From the NCBI RefSeq assembly GCF_021532625.1, contig NZ_JAKGAR010000003.1, positions 310,001 through 374,000 on the forward strand: DNA of 64,000 nucleotides, read 5' to 3'. Below are positions 17,609-26,252 of the stretch, piece by piece. The first letter of the stretch is position 1; every line of letters starts with the position of its first letter. The notes beneath the pieces are model-generated. The model saw nothing but the letters and a program-made list of their open reading frames with translations, had not been told where the DNA came from and did not search any database. A program made the position numbers and the translations under genes. The stretch comes from Octadecabacter algicola. Its GTDB lineage: Bacteria; Pseudomonadota; Alphaproteobacteria; Rhodobacterales; Rhodobacteraceae.

Positions 17609-18832
17609 ATGGCTGCACCCTTATTCACGACGACCCCGACACGTCGATCATATGACATCGTCATTATTGGTGGCGCTATGTATGGTTCTGCAGTCGCTTG
17701 GTTCCTGACGGATAACTCGGACTTTGACGGATCGATCCTCGTGATTGAACGCGATCCGTCCTACGAAAAATCTGCAACCGCCCACACAAACTCCTGTATT
17801 CGGCAGCAGTTCTCCAACCCCTTAAATGTACAAATATCTCAGTTCGGCGCCGAGTTCATAAACGGGTTTCGGGGCTTTATGGGCGGCGACACGCGCGTGC
17901 CTGACCTCTCGATCCAAAGCTACGGCTACATGTATCTTGCGGACACCGAAGCCTTCGCCGACAGTTTACGGACATCACAAGCCGCGCAGAAATTGCAAGG
18001 TGCCGCGACCCAGATCATGACGCCAGATCAGATCAAAGACGCGTACCCATTCTATCATACGGATGATCTACTGTTGGGCAGCATCAACCTCGTCAACGAG
18101 GGCTACTGGGACGGCGGCACCGTGTTCGATTGGTGGCGCAGGTCGGCACGAGAGCGCGGCGTTGAATACCTAGCGGGCGAAGTGAGCTCTATGACGTTGT
18201 CGACCAGCGGCGCACGGGTTGAAAGCGTCACACTTGCATCCGGTGATGTCATAGCATGCGGTCAAGTGGTCAATGCATCCGGACCGCGGGGCGCGCGCAC
18301 GGCACTGATGGCAGGGATCAAGATTCCAGTTGAACCGCGCAAACGGTTCTCATGGGTCTTCTCCGCCGAACAACCGCTCGACCGTGACCTGCCGCTGACG
18401 ATTGATCCTTCGGGTGTGCACATTCGTCAAGACGGCCCTCAAACCTATTTGGCGGGTGGACACGCTGACTATGACCCTGCCGTAGACTTCGATGATTTCG
18501 AAATGGATCATGGCCTATGGCAAGATAAGGTTTGGCCCGCGATTGCGTCCCGAATACCGCAGTTTGAGGCGATCAAAGTCATCACCGAATGGGCCGGGCA
18601 TTACGACTACAACACGTTGGACCACAACGCGATCCTTGGTCCCCATTCCCACGTCGAAAACTTCTTTTTCGTTAATGGCTTCTCAGGTCATGGATTACAG
18701 CAATCCCCCGCCATGGGGCGCGGCACCGCTGAGATGCTGACCTATGGCGAATATAGAACACTGGACCTTACACCCTTTGGCTATGAGCGCATCATGACGG
18801 GAACACCATTCTCGGAAAACGCGATAATCTAA
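17609..18832 (+). CDS. FAD-dependent oxidoreductase, DAO family
   Basis: Cytoplasmic FAD enzyme of 407 residues of the D-amino-acid/sarcosine oxidase superfamily, closest in style to FOXRED1-like proteins. The N-terminal dinucleotide motif DIVIIGGAMYGSAVAWFL is near residue 16, with alanine at the third glycine position. The C-terminal FAD-contact segment is NGFSGHGLQQSPAMGRGTAE near residue 370. ATG at 17609 follows AGGAG; an upstream in-frame start at 17555 lacks an SD. The amine or amino-acid substrate cannot be told from sequence. It converges on the EamA transporter with a 4-bp overlap. Confidence 0.87.
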   Translation: MAAPLFTTTPTRRSYDIVIIGGAMYGSAVAWFLTDNSDFDGSILVIERDPSYEKSATAHTNSCIRQQFSNPLNVQISQFGAEFINGFRGFMGGDTRVPDLSIQSYGYMYLADTEAFADSLRTSQAAQKLQGAATQIMTPDQIKDAYPFYHTDDLLLGSINLVNEGYWDGGTVFDWWRRSARERGVEYLAGEVSSMTLSTSGARVESVTLASGDVIACGQVVNASGPRGARTALMAGIKIPVEPRKRFSWVFSAEQPLDRDLPLTIDPSGVHIRQDGPQTYLAGGHADYDPAVDFDDFEMDHGLWQDKVWPAIASRIPQFEAIKVITEWAGHYDYNTLDHNAILGPHSHVENFFFVNGFSGHGLQQSPAMGRGTAEMLTYGEYRTLDLTPFGYERIMTGTPFSENAII

Positions 18833-19800
18833 CGCAGCTTTTTACTGTCTGGATGTCGGCCCATCAAACGCAACAAGGGCCCAGCCCGCAGGTATGTCCC
18901 TGTTTCATGTCGCGACCGCGTCCGCAGAACCGGGGTCGTTGAATCTCCGTCAGAGCGGCTTTCGCGCAGGACGATATACAGACCCGACGCAATGATGATA
19001 CCCGCACCAACGATCGTCGCGCCATCAATCGTTTCATTGAAAAACAATGTCCCGAAAATCGTCGCCCAGATGATCTGGCTATATTGCATCGGCGCAATGA
19101 TTGCGGCCTCGCCCGCCTGATAGGCCGATATGACAAGCCGACCTGCAGTCCATGCAAAAATCGCAACCAAGGCAACAAGGCCAAGGTGTTCGATTGGCAT
19201 TGGTTCATACACAAATGCCAGTCCGGCCCCCATGAGCACAAAGTTCGCCACCAGAGGGTAAAGAAGCATGACAACAGGGCGCTCATCCGCTCCGATACGC
19301 CGCACGATGATAGACGCCACCGCACTCCCGACCGCTGCAATCAATGCTGCCGCATGTCCAAGAGACAGGTCCGTGGTCCCAGGTCGTAACACGACGAACA
19401 CCCCCGACAAGCCGACAATGACGGCAAGCCAGCGGCGTAACCTGACCCGTTCGCCCAAGATCGGAATCGCAAGGATCGTGATCAGCAGTGGTGCTGCAAA
19501 AAGGATCGCGTAGGTCTGTGCCAACGGCAGAACAGAGAACGCGTAAAAGGCCGACACGGCCGTTGCCACCGATGCAATCGTGCGCAAGGCCACCCACCAC
19601 GGGTGACGTGGCACCAGATGTCCGGGCTTGGAATCGCGCATCAGCATGACCGTGGCTAGCGGGAAACTGAACAGGACCGAAAAGAAAACGATTTGAATCG
19701 GCGAATAAAACTCACCCAGCGTCTTGATGAAGACGTCATGAGTAGCAAATACAGCGAAAGCGATGAGCGCGAAAACAGCGCCCTTTGCGTTAGGGGACAT
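18829..19800 (-). CDS. DMT-superfamily EamA transporter
   Basis: A ten-helix inner-membrane transporter of 323 residues built from two EamA repeats (about residues 5-140 and 150-285). ATG at 19800 (MSPNAKGAVFALIAFAVFA) is preferred over the longer start at 19851, which lies in the leuB terminator. A polar arginine-rich tail follows the last helix. Some members export metabolites or amino acids, but the substrate here is unknown. The stop overlaps that of the FAD oxidoreductase. It reads in the same direction as leuB but is cut off from it by a strong terminator. Confidence 0.87.
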   Translation of the reverse strand: MSPNAKGAVFALIAFAVFATHDVFIKTLGEFYSPIQIVFFSVLFSFPLATVMLMRDSKPGHLVPRHPWWVALRTIASVATAVSAFYAFSVLPLAQTYAILFAAPLLITILAIPILGERVRLRRWLAVIVGLSGVFVVLRPGTTDLSLGHAAALIAAVGSAVASIIVRRIGADERPVVMLLYPLVANFVLMGAGLAFVYEPMPIEHLGLVALVAIFAWTAGRLVISAYQAGEAAIIAPMQYSQIIWATIFGTLFFNETIDGATIVGAGIIIASGLYIVLRESRSDGDSTTPVLRTRSRHETGTYLRAGPLLRLMGRHPDSKKLR

Positions 19801-19850
19801 ACCGAAATCTCTATGTGGCTTAGTTACCGTTAGCACTAACATAGAACGCA

Positions 19851-19881
19851 AAAAAGCGGCGATTATTCATCGCCGCTTTTT
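19851..19881 (-). terminator. intrinsic terminator after leuB
   Basis: A perfect 8-bp GC-rich stem GCGGCGAT/ATCGCCGC with loop TATTC, flanked by AAAAA on the left and TTTTT on the right. It ends leuB transcription on the minus strand and is symmetric enough to work both ways. Confidence 0.9.
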
Positions 19882-19900
19882 CAATATCATTTGATCGGCC

Positions 19901-21004
19901 TTAGAGAGACGCGTCGAGCGCGGCCAAAATCGCGTCTGTCATCCCAGATGTGCTCACGGCTGTGCTGTTCTCATCGCTCAGCAAGTCGCCGGTGCGAACA
20001 CCATCAGCGAGCACTTTTTCAATTGCCGATTCAAGGCGCGTGGCCTCTTCGCCCTGATCGAATGAGTAACGCAACGCCATCGCAAAGCTCAGGATACACG
20101 CAATTGGGTTCGCCTTGCCTTGGCCTGTGATGTCAGGAGCAGAACCGTGTACTGGTTCGTACATCGCTTTCGGGCGACCGTTTTCCATTGGGGAACCAAG
20201 GGACGCAGATGGCAACATGCCAAGAGAGCCCGTCAACATCGCTGCGCAGTCGGACAAGATGTCACCAAACAGGTTGTCTGTGTAGATAACGTCAAACTGT
20301 TTTGGTGCGCGCACCAACTGCATCGCGCCATTGTCCGCGTACATGTGGGACAGCTCGACCTCTGGATAGTCGGCATGCACTTCGGTCACGACGTCGCGCC
20401 ACAGGATACCAGATTCCATCACGTTGGCTTTTTCCATGGAGCACAATTTCTTGTCGCGCTTCATTGCAAGTTCGAAAGCAGCACGCGCACCACGTTCGAT
20501 TTCGGCTTCGGTGTAACGCTGGGTGTTCACACCCACACGCATGTTATCTTCCATGTGGATGCCGCGCGGCTCACCAAAGTAAACGCCGGACGTCAATTCG
20601 CGCACGATCATAATGTCGAGGCCGGCAACTAGTTCCGGCTTCAAGCTGGAGAAATCTGCCAACGCGTCAAAACACTGAGCTGGGCGCAAGTTTGCGAACA
20701 AGTCCATTTCCTTGCGCAGGCGCAAGAGACCACGCTCTGGTTTAACAGAGAAGTCTAGATCGTCGTACTTAGGGCCACCAACCGCACCAAGAAGGACCGC
20801 ATCAACTTCTTGCGCCTTAGCCATCGTGTCGTCGTGCAATGGCACGCCGTGTTTGTCGTAGGCCGCGCCGCCAACAAGATCTTCGGACACGTCAAACTGA
20901 AGATCGCGCTTGGCGCCGAACCAATCAATTACACGGCGCACTTCTGCCATGACTTCTTGGCCAATGCCGTCACCGGGCAAAATCAATAGGGATGGGTTCG
21001 ACAT
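19901..21004 (-). CDS. leuB: 3-isopropylmalate dehydrogenase
   Basis: NAD- and Mg-dependent oxidative decarboxylation of 3-isopropylmalate in leucine biosynthesis. It has 367 residues, the normal length. Motifs are [14 protein letters not shown] at the N-terminus, [17 protein letters not shown] near residue 92 and the [12 protein letters not shown] signature near residue 240 with its metal-binding Asp. ATG at 21004 follows TTAGGA. The related leuC and leuD lie 4-6 kb away in the same orientation, separated by unrelated genes. Confidence 0.97.
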   Translation of the reverse strand: MSNPSLLILPGDGIGQEVMAEVRRVIDWFGAKRDLQFDVSEDLVGGAAYDKHGVPLHDDTMAKAQEVDAVLLGAVGGPKYDDLDFSVKPERGLLRLRKEMDLFANLRPAQCFDALADFSSLKPELVAGLDIMIVRELTSGVYFGEPRGIHMEDNMRVGVNTQRYTEAEIERGARAAFELAMKRDKKLCSMEKANVMESGILWRDVVTEVHADYPEVELSHMYADNGAMQLVRAPKQFDVIYTDNLFGDILSDCAAMLTGSLGMLPSASLGSPMENGRPKAMYEPVHGSAPDITGQGKANPIACILSFAMALRYSFDQGEEATRLESAIEKVLADGVRTGDLLSDENSTAVSTSGMTDAILAALDASL

Positions 21005-21073
21005 GGGGAAATTCCTAAGCTGATTAGTGTTGGCATGCGCCTAGCCCGTCAGCCCCGATTGGTCAAGAAACCG

Positions 21074-21970
21074 CTATGCTACGAAAGGTTTCAAACCTTC
21101 CGCCAGCAAGTCCCAAACTCGCCGAATGCGCGGTGTATGGCGCATGGCTTCGTGGGCAGTCAGCCAGATCGGCAGCGGCGGAATCGGAAACCCCGCATCA
21201 ATAACATCGATCAGCGGATCATTCCGGGCAATGTCTGCTTGCGAAAAACCGATCCCACAACCAGACCTGACCAAAGCCCAGTAAGCGGCGTTGTTGTCAC
21301 ACCGCACTTTGAAGAAATCCCGCGTGACTTCGATCCCTGCTTGCCTAAAGCCATCTATGATCGCGGGGTTTGCGTCAAATCCGACAAAGTCATGCAGATG
21401 CACATTGCCAAGGTTCAAACCCAGGCCCTTGCGCTTCAGATAGGTCTTCGCTGCACACATTGTGAGCGGAATGTCCCCGATGTGCTGTGTCACCAGATCT
21501 AGTTGAGTTGGTCTATACATCCGCACGGCAATATCAGCCTCGCGATAAAGCAGATTGCGACTGTCATCCGAAGGGACAAGTTCAACGGCAATTTCGGGTT
21601 CCTGTTCACGGATATGCGCGATGATGTCTGGGAGGTGGTACTGAGACGTCATTTCGCTTGCCGTGACACGCACTGTCCCCTCGATTCGCGCTGATTGCCC
21701 TGCTGCAGTGAGCGATATTTGCCCCATGGCCTCTCGCATAGCACGCGCAGGTCCGACCAAGGCGGCTCCGGTTTCCGTTAACATCAGCCCGCGGGCCTGA
21801 CGCACAAATAGATCAGCGCTAAGCTGCTGTTCCAACGCTTTGATTTGACGGCCGAGGGTTGGCTGGCTTGCTCCGAGCACGCGTGCAGCACCAGACAACG
21901 AGCCTTCTTCAGCAACCGCTAAAAAGGCTTGGATCAGGGACCAGTCAACAGAGGCGAGTGATTCAGGCAT
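21074..21970 (-). CDS. LysR-family transcriptional regulator
   Basis: A 298-residue LysR regulator. The winged helix-turn-helix covers about residues 8-66 (FLAVAEEGSLSGAARVLGA, then SQPTLGRQIKALEQQL), and the rest is a periplasmic-binding-protein-like effector domain. It is divergent from the NAD-epimerase-like gene across an 87-bp gap holding an inverted ATAATTGA pair, the usual layout for a LysR regulator and its target. The effector is unknown. Confidence 0.92.
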   Translation of the reverse strand: MPESLASVDWSLIQAFLAVAEEGSLSGAARVLGASQPTLGRQIKALEQQLSADLFVRQARGLMLTETGAALVGPARAMREAMGQISLTAAGQSARIEGTVRVTASEMTSQYHLPDIIAHIREQEPEIAVELVPSDDSRNLLYREADIAVRMYRPTQLDLVTQHIGDIPLTMCAAKTYLKRKGLGLNLGNVHLHDFVGFDANPAIIDGFRQAGIEVTRDFFKVRCDNNAAYWALVRSGCGIGFSQADIARNDPLIDVIDAGFPIPPLPIWLTAHEAMRHTPRIRRVWDLLAEGLKPFVA

Positions 21971-21972
21971 TC

Positions 21973-22009
21973 ATAATTGAATACACGACCTGCATTTTTT
22001 CTCAATTAT
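21973..22009. promoter_or_regulatory. probable LysR binding region
   Basis: ATAATTGA at 21973-21980 and its complement TCAATTAT at 22002-22009 form an inverted pair in the divergent gap between the LysR gene and the epimerase-like gene. Placement and AT content fit a LysR-type operator; the half-sites are 29 bp apart centre to centre. Confidence 0.45.
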
Positions 22010-22057
22010 AAACCAATACTGAATGAGCGATTGTGGTGCCATGATAGGAGGCATTCC

Positions 22058-22969
22058 ATGCAAAACACTGTTCTAATTCTTGGCCCAACCGGAAGACTGG
22101 GCCGCAATGCCGCTCTCGCATTTGAAACTGCGGGCTGGGAAGTTCGCTACTTTGATCGCGAAAAAGATACCCTTTGGGACGCTGCATGGGGCGCGTCTGT
22201 CATCGTGAATGGCTGGAACCCGCCCTACCCGCAATGGGCAGAGCAAATACCGGACCAAACTGCGCAGATCATTGAAGTCGCAAAAGCCGGAAACGCTACC
22301 GTTATTATTCCCGGCAATGTTTACCTTTATGGTGAACAAGCGCCGGAACGGTTTGCAACCGATACACCCCATCTTGCCAATAACCCATTGGGCCGTGTCC
22401 GGATCGAGATGGAAGCCACTTATCGAAAATCTGGCGTGCAAACGATTGTCGTTCGCGCTGGCGACTACCTAGACACGGAAGCCTCGGGGAATTGGTTTGA
22501 CATGATCATTGCTAAGCCCGTCGCTAAGGGCCACATCAGCTACCCCGGTCCATTGGACTGCCCTCACGCCTTCACCTATTTGCCGGACGTGGCCGCGACC
22601 ATGGTGGACCTAGCCGGGAAACGCCACGCCTTGGGCCAATTCGAAGACGTCTTGGTGCCCAGCTTTACCCTAACCGGCCACCAGCTCGCGCAGGCCATCG
22701 GTGACGTTCTAGGCAAGCCGATTCGTGCAAAACAAATGGCGTGGTGGCCCCTGCGCGCCGCCGCACTGGTTTGGCCGATGGGGCGTGCAATATGCGAGAT
22801 GCGCTATCTATGGAGAAAACCGCATTTCATAGACGCCAAACGCCATTCCAAGCTTTGCCCTGACCTTGATCAGACACCGCTCCACGAGGCTTTGTCACGG
22901 GCTCTCGATACGGATGTCCACCCAGACGAGGTGATGTGGACCAGCAGCAAGCCCGTCGCTGCCCAATAG
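22058..22969 (+). CDS. NAD-dependent epimerase/dehydratase-like protein
   Basis: An atypical short-chain dehydrogenase of 303 residues with a Rossmann start VLILGPTGRLGRNAALAFE (G-x2-G-x2-G). No intact YxxxK active site is obvious, although NVYLYGEQAPERF occurs near residue 88, so it may be a reductase or NmrA-like sensor rather than a sugar epimerase. ATG at 22058 follows TAGGAGGC; the longer start at 21977 lies in the operator region. It is probably the target of the divergent LysR gene. Its last 75 bp overlap the convergent EEP-fold gene. Confidence 0.8.
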   Translation: MQNTVLILGPTGRLGRNAALAFETAGWEVRYFDREKDTLWDAAWGASVIVNGWNPPYPQWAEQIPDQTAQIIEVAKAGNATVIIPGNVYLYGEQAPERFATDTPHLANNPLGRVRIEMEATYRKSGVQTIVVRAGDYLDTEASGNWFDMIIAKPVAKGHISYPGPLDCPHAFTYLPDVAATMVDLAGKRHALGQFEDVLVPSFTLTGHQLAQAIGDVLGKPIRAKQMAWWPLRAAALVWPMGRAICEMRYLWRKPHFIDAKRHSKLCPDLDQTPLHEALSRALDTDVHPDEVMWTSSKPVAAQ

Positions 22970-24109
22970 GCTTGCCAGCGGATCATCTAGCGCGGGCCAG
23001 AACACGCCCGCGCCAACAACAGACAGGTCCGAAGACGGCAATACGTACGAGACCCGCAGATTTCCTGGTCCATCCTCGGACCAGTCAGCAGTATCAAACG
23101 CAGGGTTCCCTTGATGCCCGACATTCATCGCATCCGCCCCACCCTCGCTTGCTGGTTGCGGGTCTTGTAAGTCTGACCGCGCGAGAACGCCCGCAATCCC
23201 GTCCCGAAATCCTTCACCATCAAATGGTTCAGCGTTAACATTTCCAATCAGAATGGGCCGTTCAGGTGTGGCACCGATCTGACCATCCAGCACCGCCTCC
23301 CAAACCCGCAATTCGTCTCGGTTGCGAAGACCATTGAAGTCTTCTGGTCCATCGAAAACCGGAGCAGTTGCGGCGAACGCAAGTAAACTAACCCGCTGCG
23401 GCCCAACCAGAACTGGAACAATCCAATGCCCTGTAGATGAAACCGGTATCATATCGTGAACTTGTTGCGACGGAAACGGTTCCCCGTCCAAAGTAGGCAA
23501 AGTGGCGCCAGGCACATCCTTCCACAGCAGCTCCGTTAGATTGCGAATATCATCCTTCGAAATCTCGTACCGAGACAAGATCGCCATGCCACCATCGCCA
23601 AGGAACCGACCATAACCGAGAGCGTCTCTCGCATCACCTGTTCGCCCGTCACCGTCCATGTCCAAGCCAGTGTGCACACCCGCATTTGGCTGCGCCGAAA
23701 AGAGGTAGGGGAACGGACTATCCAGTTGCGCCGAGAACGCGGCCAAGGCCGCGTCGCCGGCGTCGTAATCGAAATCAGTGAGAAGCAAAACGTCGGGAGA
23801 AACCTGATCAATCACCGTCGAGATCGCGTCGATTTCTGGGTCTTCACCACGGATAAGATCGCGAAGCAACAGTCCGGGGCCATCCCGACTTAAGGGGGCC
23901 GCGAAGGTTGCTACGCGAATAGTGTCTGCAGCTTGGGCCGACGAAATTGTTGGAAGCGCCAAACAGGCAATTAGTAAGTACGCTAGGCCGTTAAACTGTC
24001 TTCGGTGCTGGCTTCCATATATGCAACCTCGCGCTGATATGAGATCATCTGAGCGACCCGAAGCATTGCAATGCCGCGCATAATCAAGCTGGCGGGAATA
24101 AAAGCCCAT
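22895..24109 (-). CDS. EEP-fold (endonuclease/exonuclease/phosphatase-like) secreted protein, probably catalytically impaired
   Basis: About 404 residues. A hydrophobic segment and signal-like cleavage site (AYLLIACLALPTISSAQAA) precede an EEP-like domain starting DTIRVATF. The metal and catalytic positions look altered: ATFAAPL where the family has ATFN, GNVNAEP where it has GD-x-N, and GPHHLVW where it has SDH. It also has a DMDGDGRTGDARD loop. The start is unclear: ATG at 24109 (TTG at 24124 is the other option) lies inside the upstream gene, giving about 127 bp overlap and an unusually long leader before the hydrophobic core. No ATG lies between the upstream stop and that core. The 3' end overlaps the epimerase-like gene by 75 bp. 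Confidence 0.7.
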   Translation of the reverse strand: MGFYSRQLDYARHCNASGRSDDLISARGCIYGSQHRRQFNGLAYLLIACLALPTISSAQAADTIRVATFAAPLSRDGPGLLLRDLIRGEDPEIDAISTVIDQVSPDVLLLTDFDYDAGDAALAAFSAQLDSPFPYLFSAQPNAGVHTGLDMDGDGRTGDARDALGYGRFLGDGGMAILSRYEISKDDIRNLTELLWKDVPGATLPTLDGEPFPSQQVHDMIPVSSTGHWIVPVLVGPQRVSLLAFAATAPVFDGPEDFNGLRNRDELRVWEAVLDGQIGATPERPILIGNVNAEPFDGEGFRDGIAGVLARSDLQDPQPASEGGADAMNVGHQGNPAFDTADWSEDGPGNLRVSYVLPSSDLSVVGAGVFWPALDDPLASLLGSDGLAAGPHHLVWVDIRIESP

Positions 24110-24921
24110 GCGGTCATCATCCAAATTAGCGTGTGCGGGTCCTGAAGCTGAATCGGATTAAACATGTCGGATGCCAGTTTGACAAATGCTGGAATAAGAA
24201 ACGGCAACAAGAACCCGAAGATCAAGTTCATTTGGCCGTCGCGTTCCAGCCGTTTAACCACATCACCACCCGCTGTAGGGTCAAATGTCGGCAGGTTAGT
24301 CCAAACGTTGAACCCACCGCGCTGGTTCGGCCAATTCTTAAGGCGAAGCGCGAGCACAAAGATCGCCAATGACACCAATGAAACTAAATAGCTCAGTCCC
24401 GCAGCAGTTCGCACACGACTTGCGAGATCCGCACTTGCTTCAGCTGGAAGCATAAGCACCACGAGCCGAACAGGCGAGTAAGGGAAATCCATGGCCTCTG
24501 CCAGATTGGACCCTACCAATTCAAACAACAAAGTTAGGTTTGTTGGTTGCGAGTAGCCTTTTGCAATGATGGTCAAGGTCAGAACTGTTGTGGCCAGACC
24601 CAGATACCGCACACGGTTAAACGGTGGCGCATCGCGAAATTCAATTAGGCTCGGCGAGACGGTGTTGTATTCAACTAGGACGAATATCCCTGAGACGATA
24701 CAAACAAGCGTGACAATCAACGAAGTATCCGTCGTGGTGCCAGCAAGCATCAACGATGGAATTGCAATCATAACGATTACTAACGCTGCCCTAAAGACAG
24801 CACCTGAAAGCCGCGATATCACTGCCCTTTTACCCTCATCTCGGTCGGAGGCGATACGATGCCGCGTCCTTGTCCCGTTTTGATCCTGCGCATTTGCAGC
24901 AGGTTGCCTCATAGTTGCCAT
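23983..24921 (-). CDS. membrane protein of unknown function (about 312 aa)
   Basis: I do not recognise the family. A basic, polar N-terminus of about 40 residues is followed by six or so hydrophobic helices (near 45-65, 70-90, 105-125, 165-190, 230-255 and 265-285) and a short acidic tail. ATG at 24921 is chosen; a GTG at 24933 is possible. A cytoplasmic loop WPNQRGGFNVWTNLPTFDPT lies between helices four and five. The 3' end overlaps the putative start of the EEP-fold gene, so the two are likely one operon. Confidence 0.65.
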   Translation of the reverse strand: MATMRQPAANAQDQNGTRTRHRIASDRDEGKRAVISRLSGAVFRAALVIVMIAIPSLMLAGTTTDTSLIVTLVCIVSGIFVLVEYNTVSPSLIEFRDAPPFNRVRYLGLATTVLTLTIIAKGYSQPTNLTLLFELVGSNLAEAMDFPYSPVRLVVLMLPAEASADLASRVRTAAGLSYLVSLVSLAIFVLALRLKNWPNQRGGFNVWTNLPTFDPTAGGDVVKRLERDGQMNLIFGFLLPFLIPAFVKLASDMFNPIQLQDPHTLIWMMTAWAFIPASLIMRGIAMLRVAQMISYQREVAYMEASTEDSLTA

Positions 24922-24933
24922 AATGTTGCCCAC

Positions 24934-25110
24934 ATCCCATTTTCACACAAGTCACTGAACGAAATTACAAAATAATCGAGGCAGATTTGCGGCAACAGTG
25001 GTGCGAGATTGCAACCTTTCTGCCACATTCGAAGATTGTTGGCTAAATGTAGAGCTTCGCGACTTCGGCAACACAAGTTGCCGTTAACGTCCGGTTAAAG
25101 GGCACTATAC
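24934..25110. other. intergenic region, nothing identified
   Basis: AT-rich gap upstream of the membrane protein gene and downstream of the leuD terminator. It probably holds the minus-strand promoter of the membrane protein/EEP pair. I see no RNA gene or clear operator. Confidence 0.4.
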
Positions 25111-25137
25111 AAAAGGGCGCCCGAATCGGACGCCCTT
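25111..25137 (-). terminator. intrinsic terminator after leuD
   Basis: AAGGGCG and CGCCCTT form a stem extended by CCG/CGG with one mismatch and an AAT loop. On the minus strand it is followed by TTTTGTA. It closes the leuC-leuD operon. Confidence 0.85.
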
Positions 25138-25173
25138 CTCAAAATGATACTGCTTAGCTTTGTGGTTACGGCG

Positions 25174-25779
25174 TCAAACCCAAGGACGGTCAGTCCCGTG
25201 CTGCGCTTCAAACGCATCAATCGCGTTGACCTTTTCCATGGTCAGACCAATGTCATCCAAACCGTTCATCAGGCAGTGCTTTTTGAAGCTATCAACTTCG
25301 AAGTTGAAAACTTCACCATCAGACGATGTCACAGTCTGCGCTTCTAAGTCGATTTCGATCCGTGCGTTGGCACCTTTCTCGGCGTCCTTCATCAACGCAT
25401 CGCGCTGATCTTCTGGCAGCACGATTGGCAAAATGCCGTTCTTGAAGCAGTTGTTGTAGAAGATGTCGGCAAAGCTGGTGGAGATCACGCAGCGGATGCC
25501 GAAATCTGCAATGGCCCACGGTGCGTGTTCACGGGATGAGCCGCAGCCAAAGTTATCACCAGCGACAAGAATAGAGGCTTCACGGTAGGCTGGTTGGTTC
25601 AAAACGAAATCTGGGATTTCGTTGCCTTCACGGTCGAACCGCATTTCATCAAACAGGTTCACGCCGAGGCCAGAACGTTTGATTGTTTTCAAAAAGATCT
25701 TTGGGATGATCATGTCAGTGTCGATGTTCACCAGCGGCATAGGCGCGGCGATTCCGGACAGTTTGTCAAATTTTTGCAT
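25174..25779 (-). CDS. leuD: 3-isopropylmalate dehydratase small subunit
   Basis: Small subunit of isopropylmalate isomerase, forming the swivel domain that closes over the LeuC iron-sulfur cluster. ATG at 25779 ([20 protein letters not shown]) gives 201 residues, the usual length, and follows CGAAAGGAAAC, a good SD. The signature [16 protein letters not shown] is near residue 69. Upstream, the reading frame stays open with no stop through the Tat-signal ORF at 25780-26247, so a fused product is possible in principle. The normal length, SD and start argue that LeuD is mainly made from its own ATG. A terminator follows at 25111-25137. Confidence 0.96.
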   Translation of the reverse strand: MQKFDKLSGIAAPMPLVNIDTDMIIPKIFLKTIKRSGLGVNLFDEMRFDREGNEIPDFVLNQPAYREASILVAGDNFGCGSSREHAPWAIADFGIRCVISTSFADIFYNNCFKNGILPIVLPEDQRDALMKDAEKGANARIEIDLEAQTVTSSDGEVFNFEVDSFKKHCLMNGLDDIGLTMEKVNAIDAFEAQHGTDRPWV

Positions 25780-26247
25780 GGGTGTTTCCTTTCGGGGCGT
25801 TAACCCTTTGGAGCTTTCACGTTCATCGTTGTGAACGGATTGTTCATCAATTTCGTCAGTATGGGTCGGGTATTGCTCTGGTATGGGTTTGGTATTGCTC
25901 TGAACCTTGCTGGCCATCGTTTTCGCGGATGCGACAACTGAGCCTTTCGGGCGAATCCAAACCTGACTGCGGGCCCATTTGCCGGCACGTGTGGTCCCCT
26001 GAAGGGGCCCCAAGATACCGCGCGTCGACATATCACGCATCAACTGTTCCGCCTGATCTAGCCCCAGCCCCAACCGTTTGGCGAGGGTAAAGACAGAGAA
26101 CGAAACATCCGATTGCGCATGATAGATCGCCGCATGCAAAGCGGAGGCGGGATAACCCGCCTTGGCCGCGGCACCAAGCGACGCGGACGGCAAAAGAGGT
26201 GCGGCGAAAGCACCCCCCAACATTTGCAAAAATCCGCGTCGTTTCAT
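25780..26247 (-). CDS. Tat-signal protein of unknown function, frame open into leuD
   Basis: A 156-codon segment between leuC and leuD, in frame with leuD and without its own stop. ATG at 26247 ([20 protein letters not shown]) shows a twin-arginine signal; an ATG at 26253 overlaps the leuC stop in TAATG. After the signal come a helical segment ([20 protein letters not shown]) that resembles a small winged-helix repeat, a basic stretch, and an acidic tail ([19 protein letters not shown]). In a second frame a TAA at 25800-25802 would end the protein just before the leuD SD, so a one-base frameshift, an assembly error or a true fusion are all possible. I do not recognise the family. Confidence 0.55.
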
Positions 26248-26252
26248 GGTCA

